Below, one piece after another: positions 15,417 to 24,623 of a stretch of DNA of 64,000 nt. Position 1 is the stretch's first letter. Each line of letters starts with the position of its first letter. The position numbers and the translations under genes are program-made. Source of the DNA: Rhodoferax antarcticus ANT.BR (GTDB taxonomy: Bacteria > Pseudomonadota > Gammaproteobacteria > Burkholderiales > Burkholderiaceae_C); contig NZ_MSYM01000005.1 of NCBI RefSeq assembly GCF_001938565.1, positions 1 to 64,000 on the forward strand, in the 5' to 3' direction. The notes beneath the pieces were generated by a model that did no database searches, had not been told where the DNA came from, and saw only the letters and a list, made by a program, of their open reading frames with translations.

Positions 15417-15494
15417 CGCGTGGTCACCGGCAGGGGCGGACACCGATTTTTGGTACCCCAGTATGAGGTGGCCGCCCCTGCCGGTGGCCGCGCG
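15417..15494 (+). repeat. Constant-loop variable-stem hairpin element, copy A
   Basis: Arms 15417-15439 and 15472-15494 are complementary over 23 positions, with 21 Watson-Crick and 2 T-G pairs. The 32-base apex holds CCGATTTTTGGTACCCCAGT followed by ATGAGG. The stem sequence (GGCAGGGGCGG...) is unrelated to those of the two other copies at 41.6-41.9 kb, while the loop and the 3' flank (CGCGGGGCGCACCAAAAAC) are shared. It lies between glmU and the histidine kinase. Confidence 0.85.
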
Positions 15495-15519
15495 GGGCGC
15501 ACCAAAAACGCATGCATCG

Positions 15520-16953
15520 TCATTTTTTGGCGGGCCGCTTCCAATTGGCAATGCTCACTTGCCGTCCGCGCGCCACGGTCAGCGCCAGCGGCGGTGCGTC
15601 TTTGGTCACGGTGGAGCCACCGCCGACTGTGCCACCCGCGCCAATGGTCACCGGTGCCACCAGCACACAGTTGCTGCCAATGTGCGCATCGGCCTCGATC
15701 ACGGTGCGGTGTTTGTTGGCACCGTCGTAATTGGCGGTGATGCTGCCCGCGCCGTAGTTGACGCGCTCACCCACGGTGGCGTCGCCCAGGTAGGCTAGGT
15801 GATTCGCCTTGGCGCCCTTGGCCAGGGTGGAGTTTTTCACCTCGACAAAGTTGCCTATATGCACCTCGGCACCGAGCTTGGCCCCCGGGCGCAGGCGGGC
15901 AAACGGGCCAATCAGCGCGCCCGCACCCACTTCCACCGCGTTTTTGCTGCCGGGCTCGCCGCCCTCGATGTGGGTAAACGGATGAATCACCGCGCCTGCG
16001 CCAATGCTGGCGTTTTTGATCACGCAGTTGGCACCAATGGTCGCGCCCTCACCCAGGCTGACCTGACCTTCAAACACGCAGTTCACATCAATCGACACGT
16101 CTTGCTCGCAGGTGAGCGTGCCGCGCACGTCGAGCCGCGCCGGGTCGGCCAGGCGCACGCCTTGCTCCATCAGCTGTAGCGCCACACGCTTTTGGTAAGC
16201 GCGCTCCAAGTTGGCCAGCTGCAGCGGACTGTTGATGCCGGCGACCTGCGCCGCGTCATGAATCTTGTGTGCCACCACCGGAAAACCGTCGGCCACGGCA
16301 AATTTCACAATATCGGTCAGGTAGAACTCGCCCTGGGCGTTTTTGTTGTCCAGCCGCGCCAACCAGGTTTTGAGCTGTTTGGCAGGCACGGCCATGATGC
16401 CACTGTAGACCTCGGTGATCTTCAGCTGCGCGGGCGTGGCGTCTTTTTGCTCGACGATGGCCTGCACCGCATCACCCGCCCGCACGATGCGCCCGTAACC
16501 CGTCGGGTTGGCAAAGTCGATGGTCAGCAGCGCCAGATGCGTTCCGGCGCAGGCGCTGATCAGCTGCGTCAGCGTGTCGGCCTGGGTCAGCGGCACATCG
16601 CCTGAGAGCACCACCACAATGCCGTCATCACGCAGCACGGGCACCGCCTGTTGCACCGCGTGGCCAGTGCCCAGCTGCGGCTCCTGGCGCACAAAATTTA
16701 GGTCAAATTGGCCTGTAGCCCTTATATTACCTGCGATAGCAGCTTCTACTTCTGTAGCACCGTGGCCAATGATCACCGTCACCTGGCGGGCTGACAGTAC
16801 AGCGGCTGTGTCTATGACATGCTGCACCAAGGCACGCCCGGCCAAAAGGTGCAACACTTTGGGCAGTTTGCTTTTCATGCGTGTGCCCTTGCCCGCTGCC
16901 ATGATCACCACGTCCAGGGGTGCGTCTGTGAAAAGTGATTGGGTTTCTGCCAT
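15520..16953 (-). CDS. glmU: Bifunctional GlcNAc-1-P uridyltransferase / GlcN-1-P acetyltransferase
   Basis: Completes UDP-GlcNAc synthesis for peptidoglycan and lipid A. The N-terminal half has the nucleotidyltransferase signature VVIMAAGKGTRMKSKLPKVL. The C-terminal half is a left-handed beta-helix of hexapeptide repeats (IGANCVIKNASIGAGAVIHP) with acetyltransferase residues in NYDGANKHRT. The length is 477 residues against about 455 in the family. Part of the excess is a dispersed-repeat insertion at residues about 65-83 (AGNIRATGQF), between the first domain's strands. The insertion lies on a surface loop by position, so activity is probably kept. Confidence 0.97.
   Translation of the reverse strand: MAETQSLFTDAPLDVVIMAAGKGTRMKSKLPKVLHLLAGRALVQHVIDTAAVLSARQVTVIIGHGATEVEAAIAGNIRATGQFDLNFVRQEPQLGTGHAVQQAVPVLRDDGIVVVLSGDVPLTQADTLTQLISACAGTHLALLTIDFANPTGYGRIVRAGDAVQAIVEQKDATPAQLKITEVYSGIMAVPAKQLKTWLARLDNKNAQGEFYLTDIVKFAVADGFPVVAHKIHDAAQVAGINSPLQLANLERAYQKRVALQLMEQGVRLADPARLDVRGTLTCEQDVSIDVNCVFEGQVSLGEGATIGANCVIKNASIGAGAVIHPFTHIEGGEPGSKNAVEVGAGALIGPFARLRPGAKLGAEVHIGNFVEVKNSTLAKGAKANHLAYLGDATVGERVNYGAGSITANYDGANKHRTVIEADAHIGSNCVLVAPVTIGAGGTVGGGSTVTKDAPPLALTVARGRQVSIANWKRPAKK
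16707..16760 (+). repeat. Dispersed repeat, copy 5 (inside glmU)
   Basis: The copy reads TTGGCCTGTAGCCCTTATAT, then CTGCGATAGCAGCTTCTA and TGTAGCACC. It is in frame within glmU on the opposite strand and adds about 18 codons. Confidence 0.8.
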
Positions 16954-16975
16954 GCCATCCTCCGAGTTGAACCGT

Positions 16976-17845
16976 ATGCCGTTGTTTCACATTATCCGCG
17001 CGCTGTTGCTGACGCTTTTGACCGTCGCGCTGCTGGGCGGCTGCAGCGTGGCGCGCCTGGGTTATGGCCAGTTACCCAACCTGAGCTACTGGTGGGTGGA
17101 CAGCTATCTGGACCTGAACGACGCCCAAAGTGTGCCGCTGCGCTCTGATTTGCAAAACCTGCTGGCGTGGCACCGCAGCCAGGAACTACCGCAACTAGCC
17201 CGCGCCCTGGCCGATGTGCAGGCCCAGTCCGTGCAAGACACCACGCCCGAGCAGATGTGCCAGATCGCCGACCGCTTCAAATTACGGCTGGACGCGGTGC
17301 TGGCTCAGTCTGAGCTCAGTTTTGCCCGTTTGGCCTTAACTATCAAGCCTGAGCAGCTACAACATTTACAGCACCAGCAGGAAAAAAATGCGCAAAAGTG
17401 GCGCGAAGATTGGCTCAAAGACAGTCCGGCAGAGCAACAAAAGCGCCGCCTGAAGCGGCTCGTGGAGCGCAGCGAAGGCTTCTACGGTACCTTGAGCGAC
17501 GCCCAAATCGCCCTGCTGCGCGCCGGAGTGCAAGGCACACCGTACAACACCCAACTGGCAGAGTTTGAGATGCTACGCCGCAACCAGGACCTACTCGCTA
17601 CCCTGCAAGCGCTGGCAGGCAGCGGAAAAACGCCGCAACAAGCCCAAGACGCTATCCACGCCCTGCTGGCGCGCACCCTGCAGTCGCCCAACACCGTTTA
17701 CCGCGCGCAGATCGCGCAGCTGGTGCAAAGCAACTGCAACACCTTTGCTCAACTGCACAACAGCGCCAGCCCCGCCCAACGGCAAAAGTTCGCAGCCAAG
17801 CTCAAAGGTTATGAAGACGATGCCCGCGCGCTGATGGCGCATTGA
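16976..17845 (+). CDS. DUF6279-type lipoprotein
   Basis: The start is ATG 16976 (289 residues). A signal peptide with LLTLLTVALLGGC places the lipidated Cys at 23. Then comes YGQLPNLSYWWVDSYLDLND, the mark of a family of helical periplasmic lipoproteins in betaproteobacteria; I know it as DUF6279 and its role is unknown. The remainder is helical and rich in Gln. It diverges from glmU with only 22 bases between the starts, so the promoters overlap. A weak dispersed-repeat copy may lie inside at 17327-17370. Confidence 0.8.
   Translation: MPLFHIIRALLLTLLTVALLGGCSVARLGYGQLPNLSYWWVDSYLDLNDAQSVPLRSDLQNLLAWHRSQELPQLARALADVQAQSVQDTTPEQMCQIADRFKLRLDAVLAQSELSFARLALTIKPEQLQHLQHQQEKNAQKWREDWLKDSPAEQQKRRLKRLVERSEGFYGTLSDAQIALLRAGVQGTPYNTQLAEFEMLRRNQDLLATLQALAGSGKTPQQAQDAIHALLARTLQSPNTVYRAQIAQLVQSNCNTFAQLHNSASPAQRQKFAAKLKGYEDDARALMAH
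17327..17370 (+). repeat. Dispersed repeat, weak copy inside lipoprotein gene
   Basis: TTGGCCTTAACTATCAAGCC followed by GAGCAGCTACAACATTTACA keeps the spacing and several core letters (GGCC, AAGC, AGCTA), but is the weakest match in the window. Confidence 0.35.
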
Positions 17846-17899
17846 GCGGCCAACAGCACCCCCAACACCCCCAACAACACCACTGCCGACATAACCCAT

Positions 17900-19309
<1,410 letters not shown>

Positions 19310-19321
19310 TAACGCCGCCAA

Positions 19322-19906
19322 TCAAGGGGTACGCAAAGCTTGCGGCCAATCTTGCAAGTGTTCAGTGTCTTGCGACCCCACCACATACCTGACCAACAGT
19401 TCGTTACCGCGCACATCCACCGCACGGTCCAGAATCGCCTGCGCACTGGCGATCACGCCCCGGCTTTGCAGCCCAAACAAAAACTCGGAGGTGGAAGCGA
19501 CCACCACAGCATCGGGCAGACGCAGCAAAAAATTGGTTTTACGCACTGCGCTGTCTTCAAACACCAACACCGCGCCAAAGTCTTGCCCTTCAAGCACCGT
19601 GGCCAACACCTCGGCGGCCGCCTGCTCGCCCCGGTTTTTGGTTTTGGTCGCCGGGTTGATCGACTTGAGCAACATGAACTCTTCAAACACCTCGGTTGGG
19701 GCCACGGTCAGTCGGTGCGAGTTATTGGCCCGAATCCAGTCGGCCACCAACAACGCCCCCGGTTTTGACAAATCCGCAATCACTTCATGTCTGACCATAT
19801 CCGGCACGATGACCGGCAAACCAGGCATAAAAAGCACATCAAGCGCCTCAGCCACCGCCAGTGTGATCAGCGGTCCGGAGTCTGTGACGATCAAGGACAA
19901 CTTCAT
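19322..19906 (-). CDS. PIN-like toxin of a toxin-antitoxin pair
   Basis: The 194-residue protein begins VTDSGPLITLAVAEALDVLF, a PIN-like nuclease start with the first Asp. It continues with VPDMVRHEV and GEQAAAEVLATVLEGQ, which supplies the middle acidic residue, and DFGAVLVFEDSAVRKTN, which supplies a late one. It overlaps the antitoxin gene by ATGA and would cleave RNA when free. It is larger than classic VapC (about 130 residues) and resembles the longer COG2405-type PIN proteins, from memory. The overlap with its upstream partner supports the pairing. Confidence 0.75.
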   Translation of the reverse strand: MKLSLIVTDSGPLITLAVAEALDVLFMPGLPVIVPDMVRHEVIADLSKPGALLVADWIRANNSHRLTVAPTEVFEEFMLLKSINPATKTKNRGEQAAAEVLATVLEGQDFGAVLVFEDSAVRKTNFLLRLPDAVVVASTSEFLFGLQSRGVIASAQAILDRAVDVRGNELLVRYVVGSQDTEHLQDWPQALRTP

Positions 19907-20274
19907 GGCTGCGACTTCAAGCGAGCGGCGGCATCAAACATCTGGTTCAGCAAGGCTGTTTGCTCAGGCCGCTTCTTGGCGGTCACTTTGGGCAAGGAGA
20001 GCTTTTGCAACCCCAGCGCCAACAACAGTTCGCCAAAACTTGCACCTGTTTCCTCAGCAATTTGCGGCCACGACATTCGACCCTGGGCGTAGGCTGCTGC
20101 CAGCGCCGCCATCCGACCGCTGTCAACGGCCTGCGCCGGCGGCAAGGTCAAAAGCCCCACAGACTTGCCGTTTCGGGTGATTTCAACAGGTCCAGCGCTG
20201 TTCAATGACGACAAAACCTCGCCGAAATTCGTCTTGGCATCAGACGATGTCATGGTTCTCATGGCGTGTTGCAT
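19903..20274 (-). CDS. Phd/YefM-like antitoxin
   Basis: A 123-residue protein from ATG 20274, with GGAG 10 bases before it. The N-terminal TSSDAKTNFGEVLSSLNSAG followed by VEITRNGKSVGLLTLPP is the Phd/YefM DNA-binding fold. The C-terminal half, including EETGASFGELLLALGL and KRPEQTALLNQMFDAAARL, would wrap the toxin. Its stop overlaps the toxin start by 4 bases. A palindrome at 20314-20336 upstream is the likely operator for self-repression. Confidence 0.8.
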   Translation of the reverse strand: MQHAMRTMTSSDAKTNFGEVLSSLNSAGPVEITRNGKSVGLLTLPPAQAVDSGRMAALAAAYAQGRMSWPQIAEETGASFGELLLALGLQKLSLPKVTAKKRPEQTALLNQMFDAAARLKSQP

Positions 20275-20298
20275 TTGATTTGAACTCCTGAATTGGTG

Positions 20299-20514
20299 CT
20301 AATTATTATGATGAAGTTGATTAATTTGATCAACTTGAACATAAAGGCCGCTTTGACGAGGGCTGTCTGGGCGATAAAACGAATCGCACACGGTTTTGCG
20401 AAGCCGCAGGTCTGATTCATTCACCAGCAAACGGGCGTCCTGATGCCAGCCTTCGTTGCCGTAATGCAGCAGCCCGTCATCCTCGTGTTGAATCAGCATC
20501 ACCGGTGCGCCCAC
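20299..20514 (-). CDS. Hypothetical small protein
   Basis: A 71-residue frame, MGAPVMLIQHEDDGLLHYGN and onward, with SDLRLRKTVCDSFYRPDSP in the middle. I do not recognise a family. Its last codons (VQVDQINQLHHNN) are encoded by the antitoxin operator palindrome, so the 3' end either overlaps the control region or is fortuitous. Upstream there is an 11-base tandem GAGACGGTGTT, GAGACGGTGTT at about 20530-20552. It could be the eroded end of a larger gene. Confidence 0.35.
   Translation of the reverse strand: MGAPVMLIQHEDDGLLHYGNEGWHQDARLLVNESDLRLRKTVCDSFYRPDSPRQSGLYVQVDQINQLHHNN
20314..20336. promoter_or_regulatory. Palindromic operator upstream of antitoxin
   Basis: AAGTTGAT, a 7-base AT-rich spacer and ATCAACTT form a perfect 8-base inverted repeat about 40 bases upstream of the antitoxin ATG. 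This is the expected site for antitoxin/toxin autoregulation. Confidence 0.6.
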
Positions 20515-20656
20515 CGCACGGGCCTTCTTTGAGACGGTGTTGAGACGGTGTTGATGCGATCGATGACGCGTTCAACATCAAAAGCGGCCTCATCACCACA
20601 GCACAGCGCGTGCTGGACATCAATGATCAAGAGTGCAGAAGCTTAGTTGGGGTCTT

Positions 20657-21952
20657 TCAGAAACACGTCGCCACCGCATCCACCACGTTGTAACTCGCAT
20701 CCACCAGTGGCAGCCAGCGCCATTTGTCAAACGTGGTGCAGGGGTGCGAGATACCCAAGCAGACCCTGTCGCCCACCTGCAAGTCGGCGTGTTCTGGACC
20801 GCTGCCGTGCAAATAAGCATGCTGGTCATTGAGCTGGGTGATGCGCCAGTCGGCTGGCGCGGTTTGCAGCGCACGTGTACCGCGCGGGCAAAGCAGCAGC
20901 GGCGTGGGCATGGCCCAGTCGTAAGAGATGTCGCGCTTGCCCACCGCCAGAATCGCCAAGCCTGGCTCGGGACAAGACTGCACCAGCGCCCAGACCTGCA
21001 GCGCGGCTTCCAGCCCACCGCCGCAGCCGGTGCGCTCTTGGACAGCGCTCATCATGCGTTGGTAGGTGCCCTAGTCGTGCGTCACGTAGCAACCCGAGCG
21101 CAGCAGGCCGGTCACCGGGCGGCTCAGCTGCAGTTTCAAGCCGGGCACCACCAGGTCAAAGATGGCAGATCCACCCGCAGTGAGTAGCACCTCATCCGCA
21201 TCAAAAAAGTTTTGCGCGTCACAGGCACGGGCCACAGACTGCAGCAGATCCATGAGCTGGCGGGTTTGGGGCTCGTCCTTTTCAGTGTCGCCGGTAGCGC
21301 CCAGACCTTCGTAACACTCCACGCCCACCAGACGCACGGCGGCGCTGTCGTGCAGCCATTCAGCCAGGTTCAGGGCCTGCGCGAGGTTGCGGCAGCCGGT
21401 GCGCCCACCAGGCATGCCGATTTCCAGCAGCACCTCAAAGGCCAACGCTTCGGAGTGGCGCTGGCGCCAGTCTTCAATCAGCAGCAGCTGCGCCACCGAG
21501 TCCACCAAAAAGATCAGCCGCAGGCCGGAGTAACTGCGTCTGAGCGCGTCCAGCTCGGTCAAATCACGGTCGGCAAACACCTGGTTGGCGATCAGGCAGG
21601 TGCGGGCACCCGCCGCGATACCGATGCGCGCCTGCGTGACGCTGGCAAAGGTCATGCCCCAGGCCCCGGCATCCAGCTGGCGGCGAAACAGTTGCGGGGA
21701 CATGCTGGTTTTGCCATGCGGAGCCAGACCCAGGCCCCGACTTTGGGCAAAGTTTTGCATCCAGGCCAGGTTGTGCTGCAAGCGGTCCTGGCGTATCACC
21801 GCCAGCGGCAGCGGCAGGTCGCCGTTCAACACATTCCAGCCCTGCTGGCCGATCTGTGTCAGATGCAAGGCCGAACTGCTGTGCGCAAAGCCTTTGAAGG
21901 TGTTGTCGATGAGCGGGTCAAGCAGCGTCTGCATGGGCTGATTTGCTCTCAT
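20657..21952 (-). pseudogene. PLP-dependent amino acid deaminase (D-threonine aldolase type) with nonsense codon
   Basis: Two frames in the same phase are separated only by a TAG at 21071-21073. The first has PLP-lysine region sequence (LGLAPHGKTSMSPQLFRRQL) and ends SGCYVTHD. The second resumes GTYQRMMSAVQE and carries the metal-site end GISHPCTTFDKWRWLPLVDA. Together they give about 430 residues, the length of the alanine-racemase-fold amino acid deaminases. CAG to TAG at a Gln codon is the simplest change. Without read-through the product lacks its C-terminal domain and the metal ligands. Sequencing error is the alternative. Confidence 0.8.
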
Positions 21953-22005
21953 TTAAATAGCTACTAGCGCTTGACTGACAAGGGCTAAAGGCCAATTTAG
22001 CTTGT
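21951..22005 (-). repeat. Dispersed repeat, copy 6
   Basis: On the minus strand the copy reads TTGGCCTTTAGCCCTTGTCA, then CAAGCGCTAGTAGCTATTTA. It lies just upstream of the deaminase start, in the leader between ygfA and that gene. Confidence 0.8.
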
Positions 22006-22040
22006 AATTTTGGCAACAACAAGCCTGTGCCTGCTTGCGC

Positions 22041-22640
22041 TCACACCGGCCAAACCACGCCGTGATCGTTCAGGATCGCGTTCAGCGGAATGTCGTGCGG
22101 CTCAGGGCTAAAGTCTGGAAGGAAATCGGTGCCGAAACCCAGGCCGACGGTGAATGGCTTGGGGTCCAGCGCGGCCAACATGCGGTCGTAAAAACCACCC
22201 CCGTAGCCGAGCCGGTAGCCACCCGGCGCGTAGCCCACGCAGGCCATGAACAACAGCGTGGGTGTAATCACCTCGGTGTCTTTGGGTTTGGGAATGCCGT
22301 AGGCGTCGTCTTCCATCGGGCAGCCGGGATACCAGGCGTGAAAGGTCATGGTTTTGTGGACCTTGTCGACCACCGGCAGACCGATCTTGCGCAGTTGCGG
22401 GCGCTCCACCAGCTCACCGTCTTCTTTCCAGCGGTGCAGGGCGGGCAGCGGGTTGAATTCGCCCTTGATCGGCCAGTAGGCCCCAATCACCGTGTCCGGG
22501 CGGCCCACCAGCCAGATCCGCATGGCGCGGCACAACAAGTCAACCCGCTGCTCGCGGTCTGGTAGGCGCAGGCGTTGTTCCAGAAGCCGTTGGCGCAGGG
22601 CTTTCTTGGCCAGCGCACGTTGTTCATCAGAGTTATCCAT
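22041..22640 (-). CDS. 5-formyltetrahydrofolate cyclo-ligase
   Basis: Converts 5-formyl-THF to 5,10-methenyl-THF with ATP, in folate recycling. The ATG at 22640 gives 199 residues (MDNSDEQRALAKKALRQRLL). Family features are an N-terminal basic helix (KKALRQRLLEQRL), AYWPIKGEFNPLP, and the ATP/folate loop GYRLGYGGGFYDRML near the C-terminus. It diverges from the lytic transglycosylase with 9 bases between start codons. E. coli calls it ygfA (fau). Confidence 0.92.
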   Translation of the reverse strand: MDNSDEQRALAKKALRQRLLEQRLRLPDREQRVDLLCRAMRIWLVGRPDTVIGAYWPIKGEFNPLPALHRWKEDGELVERPQLRKIGLPVVDKVHKTMTFHAWYPGCPMEDDAYGIPKPKDTEVITPTLLFMACVGYAPGGYRLGYGGGFYDRMLAALDPKPFTVGLGFGTDFLPDFSPEPHDIPLNAILNDHGVVWPV

Positions 22641-22649
22641 AATCTCCAA

Positions 22650-24623
22650 ATGCAGTTCAAGATGATTTTGACATTGATTGGCCTGAGTGGCGCGCTGGCC
22701 GCGCCGCTTGTCCACGCCCAAAGCTTTACCGACAGCGTTTTGCTGGAAATGCAGCAAGCCTTCAGAAAAGGTGACGCCGACCGCCTAACCCAGTTGCTAC
22801 CCCAAACCACAGGCCACATGTTGCAGCCTTGGGCGGCCTACTGGGCACTGAGCGCGCGGCTGGACAGCGCCACCCCTGAGGAAGTGGCCAACTTTTTCAA
22901 ACAGTACCGGGGCACCTACCAAGAAGACCGCCTGCGCAACGACTGGCTGCTGCTGCTGGGCAAGCGCCGCGACTGGGCCGCCTTTGCGGGCGTGGCCAAC
23001 GACTTTCGCATGAACGACGACCGCGAGGTGCGCTGTTACACCCTGGCCATGGAAAGCATTCTGGCCAAGGTGGACTCGGCTGACGAGGTCAAAGCCCAGT
23101 GGTATGCCCAGAAAGATGCCGCTGACGGCTGCACCCTGGCCGCACAAAGCCACTTGGCCGCCGGGCAGCTGCTCGACACCGACTTGTGGCGCAAAGCGCG
23201 TCTGACCACCGAGGCTCGGCAGCTCAGCAGCACCCGGCTGGTGGTGGACCTGATTGCCCCCGAGGCGGCGGCCACGCTGGCCGAGGTTTTGAAACAGCCC
23301 GAACGCTTCCTGCTCAAACGCACACCCTCCAGCCAACGCCAAACCCAAGAGCTGGCCGTGCTGGCCTTGATCCGCTGGGCCAATAGCGACCCCGACAGCG
23401 CGGCGCAGGCGCTCAGCGAGCGCTGGAGTCGGCAGCTCAGCCGGGAGCAACGCGCCTGGGCCTGGGGGGCGATTGGCAAGCAGGCAGCGCTGAAACTCTC
23501 GGACAGCGCGCTGCTCTACTTTCAAAACGCCAGCCCCAAAGGCATGAGTGATGACCACCTGGCCTGGCGCGCCCGCGCTGCGCTGCGCAAGCACCAGTGG
23601 CAGGACGCGCTCGACAGCATCAACGCCATGAGTGCGGACGCCGCCAGCGACAGCACCTGGGTCTATTGGCGTGCGCGTGCCTTGTTGCAGCCCGGGCGCA
23701 CCGACACCGAACGCGTTGAGGCCCGCCAGTCAATGCAAGGCCTGGCCAGCGTGCGCGGCTTCTACCCAATGCTGGCGCAGGAAGAACTGGGCCTGCCCAT
23801 CACGCCGCCTGCCGCACCAGAGCCTTTGACCGCGCAGGAAAAGCAGCGTGCCAACGCCAACCCCGGCTTGCAGCGCGCGCTGGCCGCAATTACCCTGGGG
23901 CTGCGCAGCGAGGGCGTGCGCGAGTGGAACTACAGCACCAATTTGCACCTGCCCGGCGGCATGAACGACCGCGAACTGCTGGCCGCGGCTGACCTGGCGT
24001 GCCAAAACGCCGTGTGGGACCGCTGCATCAACACCAGCGAGCGCACCCGCAGCGTGATCGACATCGCCCAGCGTTTTCCGATGCCTTACCGCCAGCAGGT
24101 CGTGGCGCAAAGCCAGGCCATTGGCCTGGACCCGGCCTATGTGTATGGGCTGATCCGCCAGGAAAGCCGCTTCATCATGGACGCCCGCTCGGGCGTGGGC
24201 GCCTCCGGGTTGATGCAGGTAATGCCCGCCACCGCGCGCTGGACGGCCAAGAAGATCGGCATGACTGACTTCAAGCCTTACCAGATCAATGACCGTGACA
24301 CCAACATTGCCATTGGCACCGGCTACCTCAAGCTGGTGCTGGACGACTTTGCCGGCTCCATGCCGCTGGCTGCGGCCGCCTACAACGCCGGCCCCGGGCG
24401 ACCGCGTGTCTGGCGCGGCCAGGCGGGTGACCCGTCGCTGGAAGCCGCCATCTGGGCCGAGAACATCCCGTTCACCGAAACCCGTGACTATGTGAAAAAG
24501 GTGCTGGCCAACACCACCGTCTACGCAGCGTTGATTACCGGCAAAACCCAGTCGCTCAAAGGCCGCTTGGGCCAGGTTGGTCCGCTTGGGTTGGACACCC
24601 TCACCAACCGCGACTTGCCATGA
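22650..24623 (+). CDS. slt: Soluble lytic murein transglycosylase
   Basis: Cleaves peptidoglycan glycan strands in the periplasm, leaving 1,6-anhydro-MurNAc. The start at ATG 22650 (657 residues) gives a signal peptide ending near LVHAQ. The long N-terminal part is alpha-superhelical, like the Slt70 doughnut domain. The C-terminal catalytic domain begins near residue 490: VYGLIRQESRFIMDARSGVG, with the catalytic Glu in ES, then ASGLMQVMPATARWTAKKIG and AAAAYNAGPGRPRVW. The stop overlaps the GST gene start (ATGA). Confidence 0.93.
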   Translation: MQFKMILTLIGLSGALAAPLVHAQSFTDSVLLEMQQAFRKGDADRLTQLLPQTTGHMLQPWAAYWALSARLDSATPEEVANFFKQYRGTYQEDRLRNDWLLLLGKRRDWAAFAGVANDFRMNDDREVRCYTLAMESILAKVDSADEVKAQWYAQKDAADGCTLAAQSHLAAGQLLDTDLWRKARLTTEARQLSSTRLVVDLIAPEAAATLAEVLKQPERFLLKRTPSSQRQTQELAVLALIRWANSDPDSAAQALSERWSRQLSREQRAWAWGAIGKQAALKLSDSALLYFQNASPKGMSDDHLAWRARAALRKHQWQDALDSINAMSADAASDSTWVYWRARALLQPGRTDTERVEARQSMQGLASVRGFYPMLAQEELGLPITPPAAPEPLTAQEKQRANANPGLQRALAAITLGLRSEGVREWNYSTNLHLPGGMNDRELLAAADLACQNAVWDRCINTSERTRSVIDIAQRFPMPYRQQVVAQSQAIGLDPAYVYGLIRQESRFIMDARSGVGASGLMQVMPATARWTAKKIGMTDFKPYQINDRDTNIAIGTGYLKLVLDDFAGSMPLAAAAYNAGPGRPRVWRGQAGDPSLEAAIWAENIPFTETRDYVKKVLANTTVYAALITGKTQSLKGRLGQVGPLGLDTLTNRDLP

